This document shows positions 1 to 5,278 of a stretch of DNA of 5,781 nt, one piece after another. Every line of letters begins with the position of its first letter. The first letter of the stretch is position 1. A program made the position numbers and the translations under genes. A model generated the notes under the pieces. That model was not told the origin of the DNA. It worked only from the letters and a program-made list of their open reading frames with translations, and searched no databases. Origin of the DNA: DATJLY01 sp035604195 (GTDB taxonomy: Bacteria; Pseudomonadota; Alphaproteobacteria; ATCC43930; CGMCC-115725). The stretch lies in assembly GCA_035604195.1 (NCBI GenBank), contig DATNIY010000093.1, positions 1 to 5,781 of the forward strand. The letters are read 5' to 3'.

Positions 1-578
1 TGCGTACCCCGTTGACTCGCATGCGGCTCGCCATCGAACTTATGGACGACGACCCGAGCGTCGCCGAGCTCAAGGCCGATGTCGCGGCCATGCAGCGGAT
101 GGTGCAAGGCTATCTCGACTTCGCGCGCGGCGAAGGCACGGAAGAGCCGCGCGAGACTGATTTGGGGCTCCTCATCGAAGAGCTGGTCGCTACGGCGCGC
201 CGCGATGGCGCCAACATCTACGCGGCCCTGCCGGAGGATTGCATTCTGACGCTGAGGCCCGATGCGATGCGGCGCTGCCTCGACAATCTCATCGGCAACG
301 CCCGCCGCTATGGCCGCCACATCTGGGTCGCCGCGGTTCCCGGCCCGGACGGCGTCGAAATCCTCGTCGATGATGACGGTCCCGGCATTCCCCGATCACA
401 GCGCGAGAACGTGTTTCGCCCCTTCTTCCGCCTCGACGCCGCGCGCAATCCGCAGACCGGCGGGGTCGGCTTGGGGTTGACCGTGGCGCGCGACCTGGCG
501 CGCGGTCACGGCGGCGACCTCAGCCTCGAGGATTCACCGCAGGGCGGCCTCAGGGTCCGTTTGCATCTTCCGCGATAG
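1..578 (+). CDS. Sensor histidine kinase, C-terminal part (EnvZ-like), 5' truncated by window edge
   Basis: This is the transmitter part of a two-component sensor kinase that autophosphorylates on histidine and passes the phosphate to a response regulator. The reading frame is open from the first base. The first complete codons give RTPLTRMRL, the tail of an H-box of the SHDLRTPLTRMRL type, so the phosphorylated His lies just outside the window. The rest of the dimerisation helix pair follows, then a HATPase_c domain. Its N-box is DNLIGNARRY (nt 282-311), its G1 box DDDGPGIP (369-392), its F-box FRPFFRLD (414-437) and its G2 box GGVGLGL (459-479). All ATP-binding boxes look intact. EnvZ-type kinases are membrane proteins, but the sensor, membrane and HAMP parts would be upstream and unseen. 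A TTG at nt 12 could open the frame formally, but it lies inside the H-box and is not a real start. The TAG stop overlaps the ribosome binding site of the next gene. The signal sensed cannot be inferred. Confidence 0.95.
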   Translation, partial: RTPLTRMRLAIELMDDDPSVAELKADVAAMQRMVQGYLDFARGEGTEEPRETDLGLLIEELVATARRDGANIYAALPEDCILTLRPDAMRRCLDNLIGNARRYGRHIWVAAVPGPDGVEILVDDDGPGIPRSQRENVFRPFFRLDAARNPQTGGVGLGLTVARDLARGHGGDLSLEDSPQGGLRVRLHLPR

Positions 579-582
579 GAGA
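577..582 (+). promoter_or_regulatory. Shine-Dalgarno site of the MBL gene, overlapping the kinase stop codon
   Basis: AGGAGA begins inside the TAG stop of the histidine kinase and ends 3 nt before the ATG at 586 (4 nt from AGGAG). Terminating ribosomes therefore sit on the initiation site of the next gene. This fixes the start at 586 and suggests translational coupling. No promoter-like sequence fits in the 7-nt gap. Confidence 0.75.
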
Positions 583-585
583 CGC

Positions 586-1323
586 ATGGAACTCACCTTC
601 ATCGGCAGCGGCAATGCCTTCGGCGCCGGCGGGCGGCACAACACCTGCTTCCTCCTGGCCGGCGCGAAGCGGCGGCTGCTCATCGACTGCGGCGCCTCCT
701 CACTGGTCGGCATGCGCCAGCGCGGCATCGAGCCCAACGAGATCGACGGCGTGGTGCTGACCCATCTGCACGGCGATCACTTCGGCGGACTGCCCTTCCT
801 GCTGCTCGACGCGCAGCACATCAGCAAGCGCAAGGACGGGATCTTCGTCTTTGGGCCGCCCGGGCTTTCGGCGCGGCTCGCCCAAGCGCAGGAGGTCCTC
901 TTCCCCGGCTCCTCGACCACGCCGCCTCTGCGCTTTCCGCTCGATCTGCGGGAGATGCCGGTCGGCGAGCCCAGCCAGGGCGACGGTTTCACGGTCACGC
1001 CCTATCCCGCCGACCACTCGGCGGGCGCGCCTTGCTATTCGCTCCGGGTCGAGATGGAGGGCAAGATCGTCGCCTATTCCGGCGACACCGCCTGGACCGA
1101 GGCGCTCATCGAGGCCGGCCGCGGCGCCGATCTCTTCATCTGCGAGTGCTCAAGCTACGAGCGGGCGGTCCCGGGCCATCTCGATTACAAGACGCTGGCG
1201 CCGCGGCTCGCAGAGATCGGCGCCAAGCGGGTGATCATCACCCACATGAACACGGACATGCTGGCGCTGCGCCACACCCTCGCCCACGACACCGCCGAGG
1301 ACGGGCTGACGATCAAGCTTTAA
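586..1323 (+). CDS. MBL-fold metallo-hydrolase (RNase Z / PhnP-like group)
   Basis: This 245-aa cytoplasmic metallo-beta-lactamase-fold enzyme should be a two-metal hydrolase. No signal peptide is seen. The metal-binding signature THLHGDH places H60, H62, D64 and H65. Further likely ligands are H144 (in PADHSAG), D167 (in YSGDTAW) and H220 (in IITHM). H198 in PGHLDY is a conserved-looking candidate catalytic residue. The N-terminus MELTFIGSGNAFG is the usual beta-strand opening of this group. Complete domain and length argue for a functional enzyme. The family acts on phosphodiesters or related esters (tRNA 3'-trailer, cyclic phosphodiesters and others), and the substrate cannot be read from sequence. 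It lacks the exosite expected of a true RNase Z, so I do not call it rnz. It follows the histidine kinase by 7 nt and is probably co-transcribed. The reason for that pairing is unknown. The start is chosen by the AGGAG just upstream. Confidence 0.93.
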   Translation: MELTFIGSGNAFGAGGRHNTCFLLAGAKRRLLIDCGASSLVGMRQRGIEPNEIDGVVLTHLHGDHFGGLPFLLLDAQHISKRKDGIFVFGPPGLSARLAQAQEVLFPGSSTTPPLRFPLDLREMPVGEPSQGDGFTVTPYPADHSAGAPCYSLRVEMEGKIVAYSGDTAWTEALIEAGRGADLFICECSSYERAVPGHLDYKTLAPRLAEIGAKRVIITHMNTDMLALRHTLAHDTAEDGLTIKL

Positions 1324-1324
1324 G

Positions 1325-1372
1325 CGCCGGTGGGGAAAATAAGGCTGCCCGACAGGCATCCTCCCACCGGCG
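1325..1372. repeat. Long nested inverted repeat between convergent genes (possible terminator or processed hairpin)
   Basis: Outer arms CGCCGGTGGG (1325-1334) and CCCACCGGCG (1363-1372) are perfectly complementary over 10 bp. Inside them, AGGCTGCC (1342-1349) pairs with GGCATCCT (1355-1362) with one mismatch around a 5-nt loop. The only unpaired stretch is a 7-nt A-rich bulge (1335-1341) on the plus-strand left side, which is U-rich in minus-strand RNA. The structure begins 2 nt after the TAA of the MBL gene and lies downstream of the phasin stop, so it could end transcription from both sides. No U-tract follows either outer arm, so it is not a canonical intrinsic terminator. Confidence 0.6.
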
Positions 1373-1399
1373 TCGCGCCGGGGCTAAAGGCGCGACGTC
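1369..1399. repeat. Second inverted repeat, overlapping and mutually exclusive with the first
   Basis: CGTCGCGCC (1371-1379) and GGCGCGACG (1389-1397) form a perfect 9-bp stem with a 9-nt loop. In plus-strand RNA a G-U and a G-C pair extend it to 11 bp (1369-1379 with 1389-1399). Its left arm reuses bases 1369-1372, which also belong to the right outer arm of the preceding hairpin, so both cannot be fully formed at once. No T-tract follows. It is a candidate bidirectional stop or RNA 3'-end stabiliser for the MBL gene and the phasin. Confidence 0.55.
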
Positions 1400-1425
1400 C
1401 TGAACCCGATACTAAGCCGGACCGC

Positions 1426-1860
1426 TCAGCGCGCGACGCGCTGCTTCGCCTGCTCGCGGATCTCGTCGAGGCTCTCAGTGACGCGCTTGGTGATGACGTC
1501 GAAGGCCTCGGCATTCGCCTTGGTGACGAGCGCGGTAATTTCGCGCGCGTTGGCGATGCCCTTCTCGAAAGCGTGCTTCGCCGCCTCGACATTCTTGGCG
1601 ATCCGCTCTTCGGGAGCGCTCGGCTGAGAGAACTCGCGCATCAGGCTGGAGGCCTCGTCGATCGTCTCGCGGGCGATCTCGGCCTGGCGCCGCGCCACCG
1701 CCTGCACGCCTTCGACGGCGAGCTGGTTCGCCTGGGTCAGCGCTTCCAGATTCTTGCGCTGGGTGGCCATCATGGATTCCATGTCGAATCCGGGAAAGGC
1801 GAAGCCGGCAAAAGCCTTGCCGACGTCAATATCAAGGAAGCCTTGCTTGCCATTCATCAT
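1426..1860 (-). CDS. Phasin family protein (PHA granule-associated)
   Basis: This 144-aa protein resembles the phasin family (Phasin_2 type). Phasins are small amphipathic helical proteins that coat polyhydroxyalkanoate granules in the cytoplasm and control their number and size. A short leader with aromatic/Gly patches (KAFAGFAFPGFDMESMM, residues 15-31) precedes ATQRKNLEALTQANQLAVEGVQAVARRQAEIARE. That motif order, N-L-E-A-L-T-x-A-N followed by a Q-A-x-x-R-R-Q segment, is a phasin hallmark. The rest is one long charged helix with heptad-like Ala spacing, ending DEIREQAKQRVAR. There is no Cys or Trp, and no signal peptide or membrane segment. The start is the first of two adjacent ATGs (1860 and 1857), because GAGGA at 1873-1869 sits 8 nt upstream of it. 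A longer frame back to 1908 would begin about at the predicted transcription start and is rejected. A TetR regulator lies directly upstream. Whether PHA synthase genes exist elsewhere cannot be seen. Confidence 0.92.
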   Translation of the reverse strand: MMNGKQGFLDIDVGKAFAGFAFPGFDMESMMATQRKNLEALTQANQLAVEGVQAVARRQAEIARETIDEASSLMREFSQPSAPEERIAKNVEAAKHAFEKGIANAREITALVTKANAEAFDVITKRVTESLDEIREQAKQRVAR

Positions 1861-1895
1861 TGCCGTGGTCCTCGGAGGGAAAAGGGCGTGCTTTA

Positions 1896-1906
1896 TTGCA
1901 CCGCAC
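1896..1906. promoter_or_regulatory. TGC-N3-GCA element near the phasin transcription start (candidate PhaR site)
   Basis: TTGC-ACC-GCAC reads on the minus strand as GTGC-N3-GCAA. It falls at about +1 to +12 relative to the predicted start near 1907. A symmetric TGC-N3-GCA core is the form I recall for PhaR, the PHA-binding repressor of phasin genes in alphaproteobacteria. One outer base breaks the symmetry. Identification is by pattern only. Confidence 0.35.
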
Positions 1907-1913
1907 AATGGGC

Positions 1914-1942
1914 AATATGGTGCCAGCAGGCGCCATAGTCAA
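1914..1942 (-). promoter_or_regulatory. Predicted sigma70-type promoter of the phasin gene
   Basis: On the minus strand the -35 box is TTGACT (1942-1937, five of six consensus bases). A 17-nt spacer leads to the -10 box CATATT (1919-1914, four of six). Transcription would start near 1907 and give a leader of about 47 nt carrying the GAGGA ribosome site. A run of seven A's on this strand (1964-1958) lies about 16 nt upstream of the -35 box and could act as an UP-like or bendable element. This is the best promoter match in the window. Confidence 0.6.
1916..1937. promoter_or_regulatory. 22-bp near-perfect inverted repeat in the phasin promoter (candidate TetR operator)
   Basis: Arms TATGGTGCC (1916-1924) and GGCGCCATA (1929-1937) match in 8 of 9 positions around a 4-nt centre. 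The repeat fills the spacer between the -10 and -35 boxes and touches both, so a protein bound there should block RNA polymerase. Size and symmetry are typical of TetR-family operators, and a TetR-family gene lies next door. Assigning the site to that regulator is inference. No copy was seen in front of the regulator itself. Confidence 0.5.
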
Positions 1943-1962
1943 GAACGGAGTGGGACATTTTT

Positions 1963-1973
1963 TTGCGCTGCAA
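1963..1973. promoter_or_regulatory. Perfect TTGC-N3-GCAA palindrome upstream of the phasin promoter (candidate PhaR site)
   Basis: TTGC-GCT-GCAA is an exact 4-bp-arm palindrome with a 3-nt centre. It lies 20 nt upstream of the -35 box and overlaps the end of the T7 run (1958-1964). The core TGC-N3-GCA is shared with the element at 1896-1906, so the two copies flank the promoter. It resembles the TGC-rich sites reported for PhaR regulators. With so short a site, chance occurrence in GC-rich DNA is possible. Confidence 0.4.
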
Positions 1974-1982
1974 CATAGCCGA

Positions 1983-2612
1983 TCAAGCGGGGCCGGGAGC
2001 CCCCGCCTGCCGGGCCCGGCCAAGGTGGCAAAGCGCCTCGCCGCGACGTAAGCCCCGGTCGAGCGCCGCCATGGTGCGGGCGAGATCCGGGCTGTCGTCC
2101 TGGAGGAAGACGCGGAGCACCGAGACATAGAGCCCGAGCACCAGATGCACCAGGAGCCGGCCGCGGCAGCCGGCCGTGGAAATCCCGGCGGCCTCGAGCA
2201 TCCAGCGCATCGAGCGCAGCCGCCCGGGCAGGCCGCAGGCCACCGCCGGCGGGCTCAGACTGTCGCGCAGAATGGCACGGATCGCGGGCTTATGCGGCTT
2301 GAGTGCGTCGAGCCGGCGCATCAGCGTGTCGAACAGCCGCTCGCGCGGCTTGTCGTCGGCCTCGGCGGCGGGCATCCCAGCCAGAACCTCGACATCGATC
2401 TGGCGGGAAAAGGCCTCGAGAATCGCCGCCTTCGAGCGGTGCAGCGCATAGGCCTCGTGCAGCGGCAGACCGGCCGCGGCGGCGATCTCCGCCAGGCCGG
2501 TGCGCCGCCAGCCTTGCCGCGCCGCCAACTCGAGCGCCGCCGTCACGAGACGCCGCTCGGGCGTATCGCGCGCGGCGGCGGCGCGTTTGCGGGGTGCTCT
2601 CTCTCTCGCCAT
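1983..2612 (-). CDS. TetR-family transcriptional regulator with a COQ9-like C-terminal half
   Basis: This 209-aa cytoplasmic DNA-binding protein is a likely repressor. A basic N-terminus (MARERAPRKRAAAARD) leads into a TetR_N helix-turn-helix at about residues 19-65: RLVTAALELAARQGWRRTG, then LAEIAAAAGLPLHEAYALHRSKAAIL, with the recognition helix near 49-58. The Y-A-L-H-R-S-K segment matches the usual Y-x-x-F-x-S-K position. The C-terminal half holds SMRWMLEAAGI (134-144) and VFLQDDSPDLARTMAALDR (168-186). This resembles the C-terminal motif of COQ9-like proteins (D-x-S-x-D...T...LDR) as I remember it. The ligand is unknown, and the resemblance does not prove a role in ubiquinone metabolism. 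The ATG at 2612 is chosen because GGGAGG (2624-2619) lies 6 nt upstream; a longer frame to 2672 runs through the predicted promoter. The gene is upstream of and co-oriented with the phasin, and divergent from glnS. Confidence 0.92.
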   Translation of the reverse strand: MARERAPRKRAAAARDTPERRLVTAALELAARQGWRRTGLAEIAAAAGLPLHEAYALHRSKAAILEAFSRQIDVEVLAGMPAAEADDKPRERLFDTLMRRLDALKPHKPAIRAILRDSLSPPAVACGLPGRLRSMRWMLEAAGISTAGCRGRLLVHLVLGLYVSVLRVFLQDDSPDLARTMAALDRGLRRGEALCHLGRARQAGAPGPA

Positions 2613-2618
2613 GGCTTG

Positions 2619-2624
2619 CCTCCC
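2619..2624 (-). promoter_or_regulatory. Strong ribosome binding site that fixes the regulator start
   Basis: GGGAGG on the minus strand is separated by 6 nt from the ATG at 2612-2610. It is the clearest Shine-Dalgarno in the window. It excludes the longer in-frame start near 2672, which has no comparable site. Confidence 0.75.
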
Positions 2625-2647
2625 GATGGCTTCGGTCTGGCGCAAAC

Positions 2648-2676
2648 AGTATAGAACTCCCGGCCCCGCCAACCAA
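2648..2676 (-). promoter_or_regulatory. Predicted promoter of the TetR-family gene
   Basis: On the minus strand the -10 box TATACT (2653-2648, five of six consensus bases) lies 17 nt after a weaker -35 box, TTGGTT (2676-2671). Transcription would start near 2641, giving a leader of about 29 nt with the GGGAGG site. No inverted repeat like the one in the phasin promoter is present, so nothing here indicates autoregulation. Confidence 0.5.
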
Positions 2677-2701
2677 TCCCTGTCGGAGCGGGCGCCGCGC
2701 C

Positions 2702-2707
2702 TTTAAT
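2702..2707 (+). promoter_or_regulatory. Weak candidate -10 box for glnS
   Basis: TTTAAT matches five of six -10 consensus bases, 39 nt before the glnS ATG, in otherwise very GC-rich DNA. No convincing -35 box is found 16-18 nt upstream. The call rests on this being the only AT-rich hexamer between the divergent promoter and the gene. Confidence 0.25.
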
Positions 2708-2746
2708 CTCGGCGGGCGCGGGCCCAGGCTCACGGAGCGCAAGAGC

Positions 2747-4441
2747 ATGAGTTCAGTCGAGACGCCGACGCCGGGGCCGGGGCGCGATTTCATCCGCGAT
2801 ATCATCGCGGGCGACCTCGCCGCCGGGCGCATCGCCCAGGTGGTGACCCGCTTTCCCCCCGAGCCCAACGGCTATCTCCATATCGGCCACGCCAAATCGA
2901 TCTGCCTCAATTTCGGCGTCGGGCAGGAGTTCGGCGGACGCTGCCATCTCCGCTTCGACGACACCAACCCGACCAAGGAAGAGCAGGAATACATCGACGC
3001 GATCATGGCGGATGTGCGCTGGCTCGGCTTCGATTGGGGTGCGCACCTCCATCACGCCTCGGATTATTTCGAGCAGCTCTACGAATGGGCGGAGCACCTA
3101 ATCCGCGCGGGCAAGGCCTATGTCGACGACCTCTCGGCCGAAAAGGTTCAGGCGATGCGCGGCACGCTCAAGGAGCCGGGCCGCGACAGCCCCTATCGCG
3201 TCCGGCCGGCGGCGGAGAATCTCGACCTCTTCCGCCGCATGCGGGCCGGCGAATTCCCCAATGGCGCGCGCACGCTCCGCGCCAAGATCGACATGACCGC
3301 CGGCAACATCAACCTGCGCGACCCCGTGCTCTACCGCATCCTCCACGCCGCGCACCCGCGCACTGGGAGCCGTTGGTGCATCTATCCGACCTATGACTTC
3401 GCACACGGCCAAAGCGACGCCATCGAGGGGATCACGCATTCGCTGTGCACGCTCGAATTCGAGGACCACCGGCCGCTCTACGATTGGCTGCTCGATCATT
3501 TGCCGGTGCCGTCGCGGCCACGGCAATACGAGTTCGCGCGGCTCAATCTCGGCTACACCGTGCTGTCGAAGCGGGTGCTGACCGAGCTGGTGCGGCGCGG
3601 CCATGTCGCGGGCTGGGATGATCCGCGCATGCCGACGCTGGCCGGGCTGCGCCGGCGCGGCGTGCCGGCGGCGGCGATCCGCGACTTCGCGCGGCGAGTC
3701 GGCGTCGCGCGCGCCAATAGCGTCGTCGATGTCGCGATGTTCGAGCATGCGGTCCGCGAGCATCTGAACAAGAGCGCGCCGCGGCGCCTGGCGGTGCTGC
3801 GGCCCTTGCGGCTGGTCATCGAGAACTATCCCGAGGGCGCGGTCGAGGAGCTCGAGGCCGTCAACAATCCCGAGGACCCGGCGGCCGGCACGCGGCGCAT
3901 TCCTTTCGCGCGCGAGCTCTATGTCGAGCAGCAGGATTTCATGGAGAACCCGCCGAAGAAATTCTATCGCCTCGCGCCCGGCCGCGAGGTCCGGCTGCGT
4001 TACGCCTATTTCGTCACCTGCCGCGCCGTGGTGAAGAATGCCGCCGGCGAAGTGGTCGAGCTGCGCGCGACCTACGATCCGGCGACGCGCGGCGGCAATG
4101 CGCCCGACGGGCGCAAGGTGCAAGGGACCTTGCATTGGGTGACGGCGGCGCAGTCGCTGCCAGCGGAAGTTCGGCTCTACAATCCGCTCTTCGCGCGCCC
4201 CGATCCCGGCGCCGAGGGCGATGTCTTCGCCGATCTCAACCCCGCCTCGCTCGAAGTGCTCAGGGACTGCCGGCTCGAGCCCGCGCTCGCCGCCGCTCGC
4301 GCCGGCGAGACCGTGCAGTTCGAGCGCCACGGCTATTTCTGTCCCGACTCCGATTCGGCGCCGGGCGCGATCGTGGTCAACCGCACCCTAGGCTTGCGCG
4401 ATAGTTGGGCGAAGGCGCAGGCGACCGGCGGCGAGGGTTAG
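2747..4441 (+). CDS. glnS: Glutaminyl-tRNA synthetase (glutamine--tRNA ligase)
   Basis: This cytoplasmic class I aminoacyl-tRNA synthetase joins glutamine to tRNA-Gln using ATP. At 564 aa it is close to the 554 aa of E. coli GlnRS and aligns with it from memory along its length. FIRDIIAGDLAAG (15-27) opens the family, followed by TRFPPEPNGYLHIGHAKS with the HIGH motif at 45-48. Next come RFDDTNP (69-75), the YDFAH pocket segment (216-220) and GITHSLCTLEF (228-238). VLSKR (272-276) is the KMSKS equivalent, where E. coli has VMSKR. WDDPRMPTLAGLRRRG (290-305) follows. The C-terminal anticodon-binding beta-barrels contain VRLRYAYFV, DGRKVQGTLHWV (454-465) and the terminal NRTLGLRDSWAK. The start at 2747 matches the family N-terminus and has GGAG 9 nt upstream. 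The frame extends back to 2303, but that part overlaps the regulator antisense. No fused YqeY domain is present. It is not GluRS or YadB. Confidence 0.97.
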   Translation: MSSVETPTPGPGRDFIRDIIAGDLAAGRIAQVVTRFPPEPNGYLHIGHAKSICLNFGVGQEFGGRCHLRFDDTNPTKEEQEYIDAIMADVRWLGFDWGAHLHHASDYFEQLYEWAEHLIRAGKAYVDDLSAEKVQAMRGTLKEPGRDSPYRVRPAAENLDLFRRMRAGEFPNGARTLRAKIDMTAGNINLRDPVLYRILHAAHPRTGSRWCIYPTYDFAHGQSDAIEGITHSLCTLEFEDHRPLYDWLLDHLPVPSRPRQYEFARLNLGYTVLSKRVLTELVRRGHVAGWDDPRMPTLAGLRRRGVPAAAIRDFARRVGVARANSVVDVAMFEHAVREHLNKSAPRRLAVLRPLRLVIENYPEGAVEELEAVNNPEDPAAGTRRIPFARELYVEQQDFMENPPKKFYRLAPGREVRLRYAYFVTCRAVVKNAAGEVVELRATYDPATRGGNAPDGRKVQGTLHWVTAAQSLPAEVRLYNPLFARPDPGAEGDVFADLNPASLEVLRDCRLEPALAAARAGETVQFERHGYFCPDSDSAPGAIVVNRTLGLRDSWAKAQATGGEG

Positions 4442-4450
4442 AAAAGGCCG

Positions 4451-5278
4451 TCAGTCCGCCAGCTCGCGCGAGCGCCGTGTGGCGGCGAGGACGGCGCGAG
4501 TGAGCAAAGGCTCGAGCCCGTCATTTGCCATCAGCACGTCGAGCGCGGCGCGCGTCGTGCCGCCGGGGCTGGTCACGTTCTCGCGCAGCCGGGCGGGCGA
4601 TTCCGCCGATTGCCGCGCCAGCTCGCCCGCGCCCGCCACCGTCGCCAGCGCCAGCCGCGCCGCCAAAGCCTCGGGCAGGCCCGCCGCGATCCCGGCCCTC
4701 GCCAGATATTCGATGAGCAGGAAGACATAGGCCGGACCGCTGCCGGAGACCGCGGTGACGGCGTCGAGCAACGCCTCGTCCTCGACCCAGGCGACCTCGC
4801 CGACGGCGGCGAGCAGGCGGTCGCACAGCGCCTTCGCCGCGGCATCGACGGCGGCGCTGGCACAGGCGACGGCGATGCCGCGGCCGATCGCGGCGGGCGT
4901 GTTCGGCATCGCCCGAACCACCGGCGCCGCGGCGCCGAGCCGGCGCGCAAAATAGCCGAGCGTCTTGCCGGCCGCGATCGACAGGAACACGGGGCCCCCG
5001 GTCGCGAAGCGGCGATAGGGCGGCAGCACCGCGTCGAGCGACTGCGGCTTCACCGCCAGCACGACCGCGGCGGGATCGAGATCGGCGGGCAGCGCTTCGG
5101 GCGCGGCGCGCAGGGTCACGCCGGCCAGGCCCGAAAGATCGACTCCGGGCGCCGGCTCGACGACGACGAAGCTTTCGGCGATGCGGCGCTCGCGCCAGCC
5201 CTTGAGCAGCGCGCCCCCCATCTTGCCGCAGCCGACCAGCAGCAGCGGCCGCCCGGCGGGGGCAGCGGGATCGCTCAC
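4451..5278 (-). CDS. proC: Pyrroline-5-carboxylate reductase
   Basis: ProC catalyses the last step of proline synthesis, reducing 1-pyrroline-5-carboxylate with NAD(P)H in the cytoplasm. The 275-aa length is normal. The Rossmann motif is LLLVGCGKMGGALLKGW (12-28), with AVKPQ at 75-79 and the MPNTP segment at 124-128. The family signature DAVTAVSGSGPAYVFLLIE (172-190) is followed by LRENVTSPGGTTRAALDVL (231-249), which shapes the pyrroline site. All are intact. The start is GTG at 5278, because the frame upstream reads antisense-like junk across the neighbouring gene and no ATG precedes the Rossmann motif. This GTG overlaps the stop of the YbjN-domain gene as GTGA. A purine-rich GGCGAGG lies just before it at poor spacing, so initiation probably relies on coupling. 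The stop lies 9 nt from the convergent glnS stop. Confidence 0.97.
   Translation of the reverse strand: MSDPAAPAGRPLLLVGCGKMGGALLKGWRERRIAESFVVVEPAPGVDLSGLAGVTLRAAPEALPADLDPAAVVLAVKPQSLDAVLPPYRRFATGGPVFLSIAAGKTLGYFARRLGAAAPVVRAMPNTPAAIGRGIAVACASAAVDAAAKALCDRLLAAVGEVAWVEDEALLDAVTAVSGSGPAYVFLLIEYLARAGIAAGLPEALAARLALATVAGAGELARQSAESPARLRENVTSPGGTTRAALDVLMANDGLEPLLTRAVLAATRRSRELAD
5275..5278 (-). other. GTGA stop-start overlap between the YbjN-domain gene and proC
   Basis: On the minus strand GTGA contains the GTG start of proC (5278-5276) and the TGA stop of the upstream gene (5277-5275). Four-base overlaps of this kind usually indicate translational coupling in one mRNA. The Shine-Dalgarno-like GAGG ends one base before the GTG, too close for efficient independent initiation. 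Confidence 0.8.

Noticed and set aside
1888..1901. GTGC-N6-GCAC palindrome in the phasin leader
   Set aside because: Four-base arms with a 6-nt gap are expected by chance, and it overlaps the TGC-N3-GCA element, so it is not listed separately.
1861..1908. Upstream start of the phasin at 1908
   Set aside because: It coincides with the predicted transcription start and has no ribosome site. The ATG at 1860 has GAGGA 8 nt upstream.
1330..1938. 202-codon plus-strand frame antisense to the phasin
   Set aside because: It begins inside the intergenic hairpin, lacks a ribosome binding site and covers the phasin and its promoter. The minus-strand phasin has clear family sequence.
2303..2746. N-terminal extension of the glnS frame by 148 codons
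   Set aside because: It runs antisense through the TetR gene and is low-complexity Arg/Ala/Pro. The ATG at 2747 has a GGAG site and matches the normal GlnRS N-terminus.
3098..4330. 410-codon open frame on the minus strand, antisense to glnS
   Set aside because: glnS on the plus strand is certain from its family motifs. The antisense product is Arg/Ala-rich without recognisable domains, as expected for a shadow frame in GC-rich DNA.
4462..4473. Perfect 12-bp palindrome GCTCGCGCGAGC
   Set aside because: It lies inside the proC coding end, built from common GC-rich codons, with no T-tract and no second copy noticed. It is probably chance composition.
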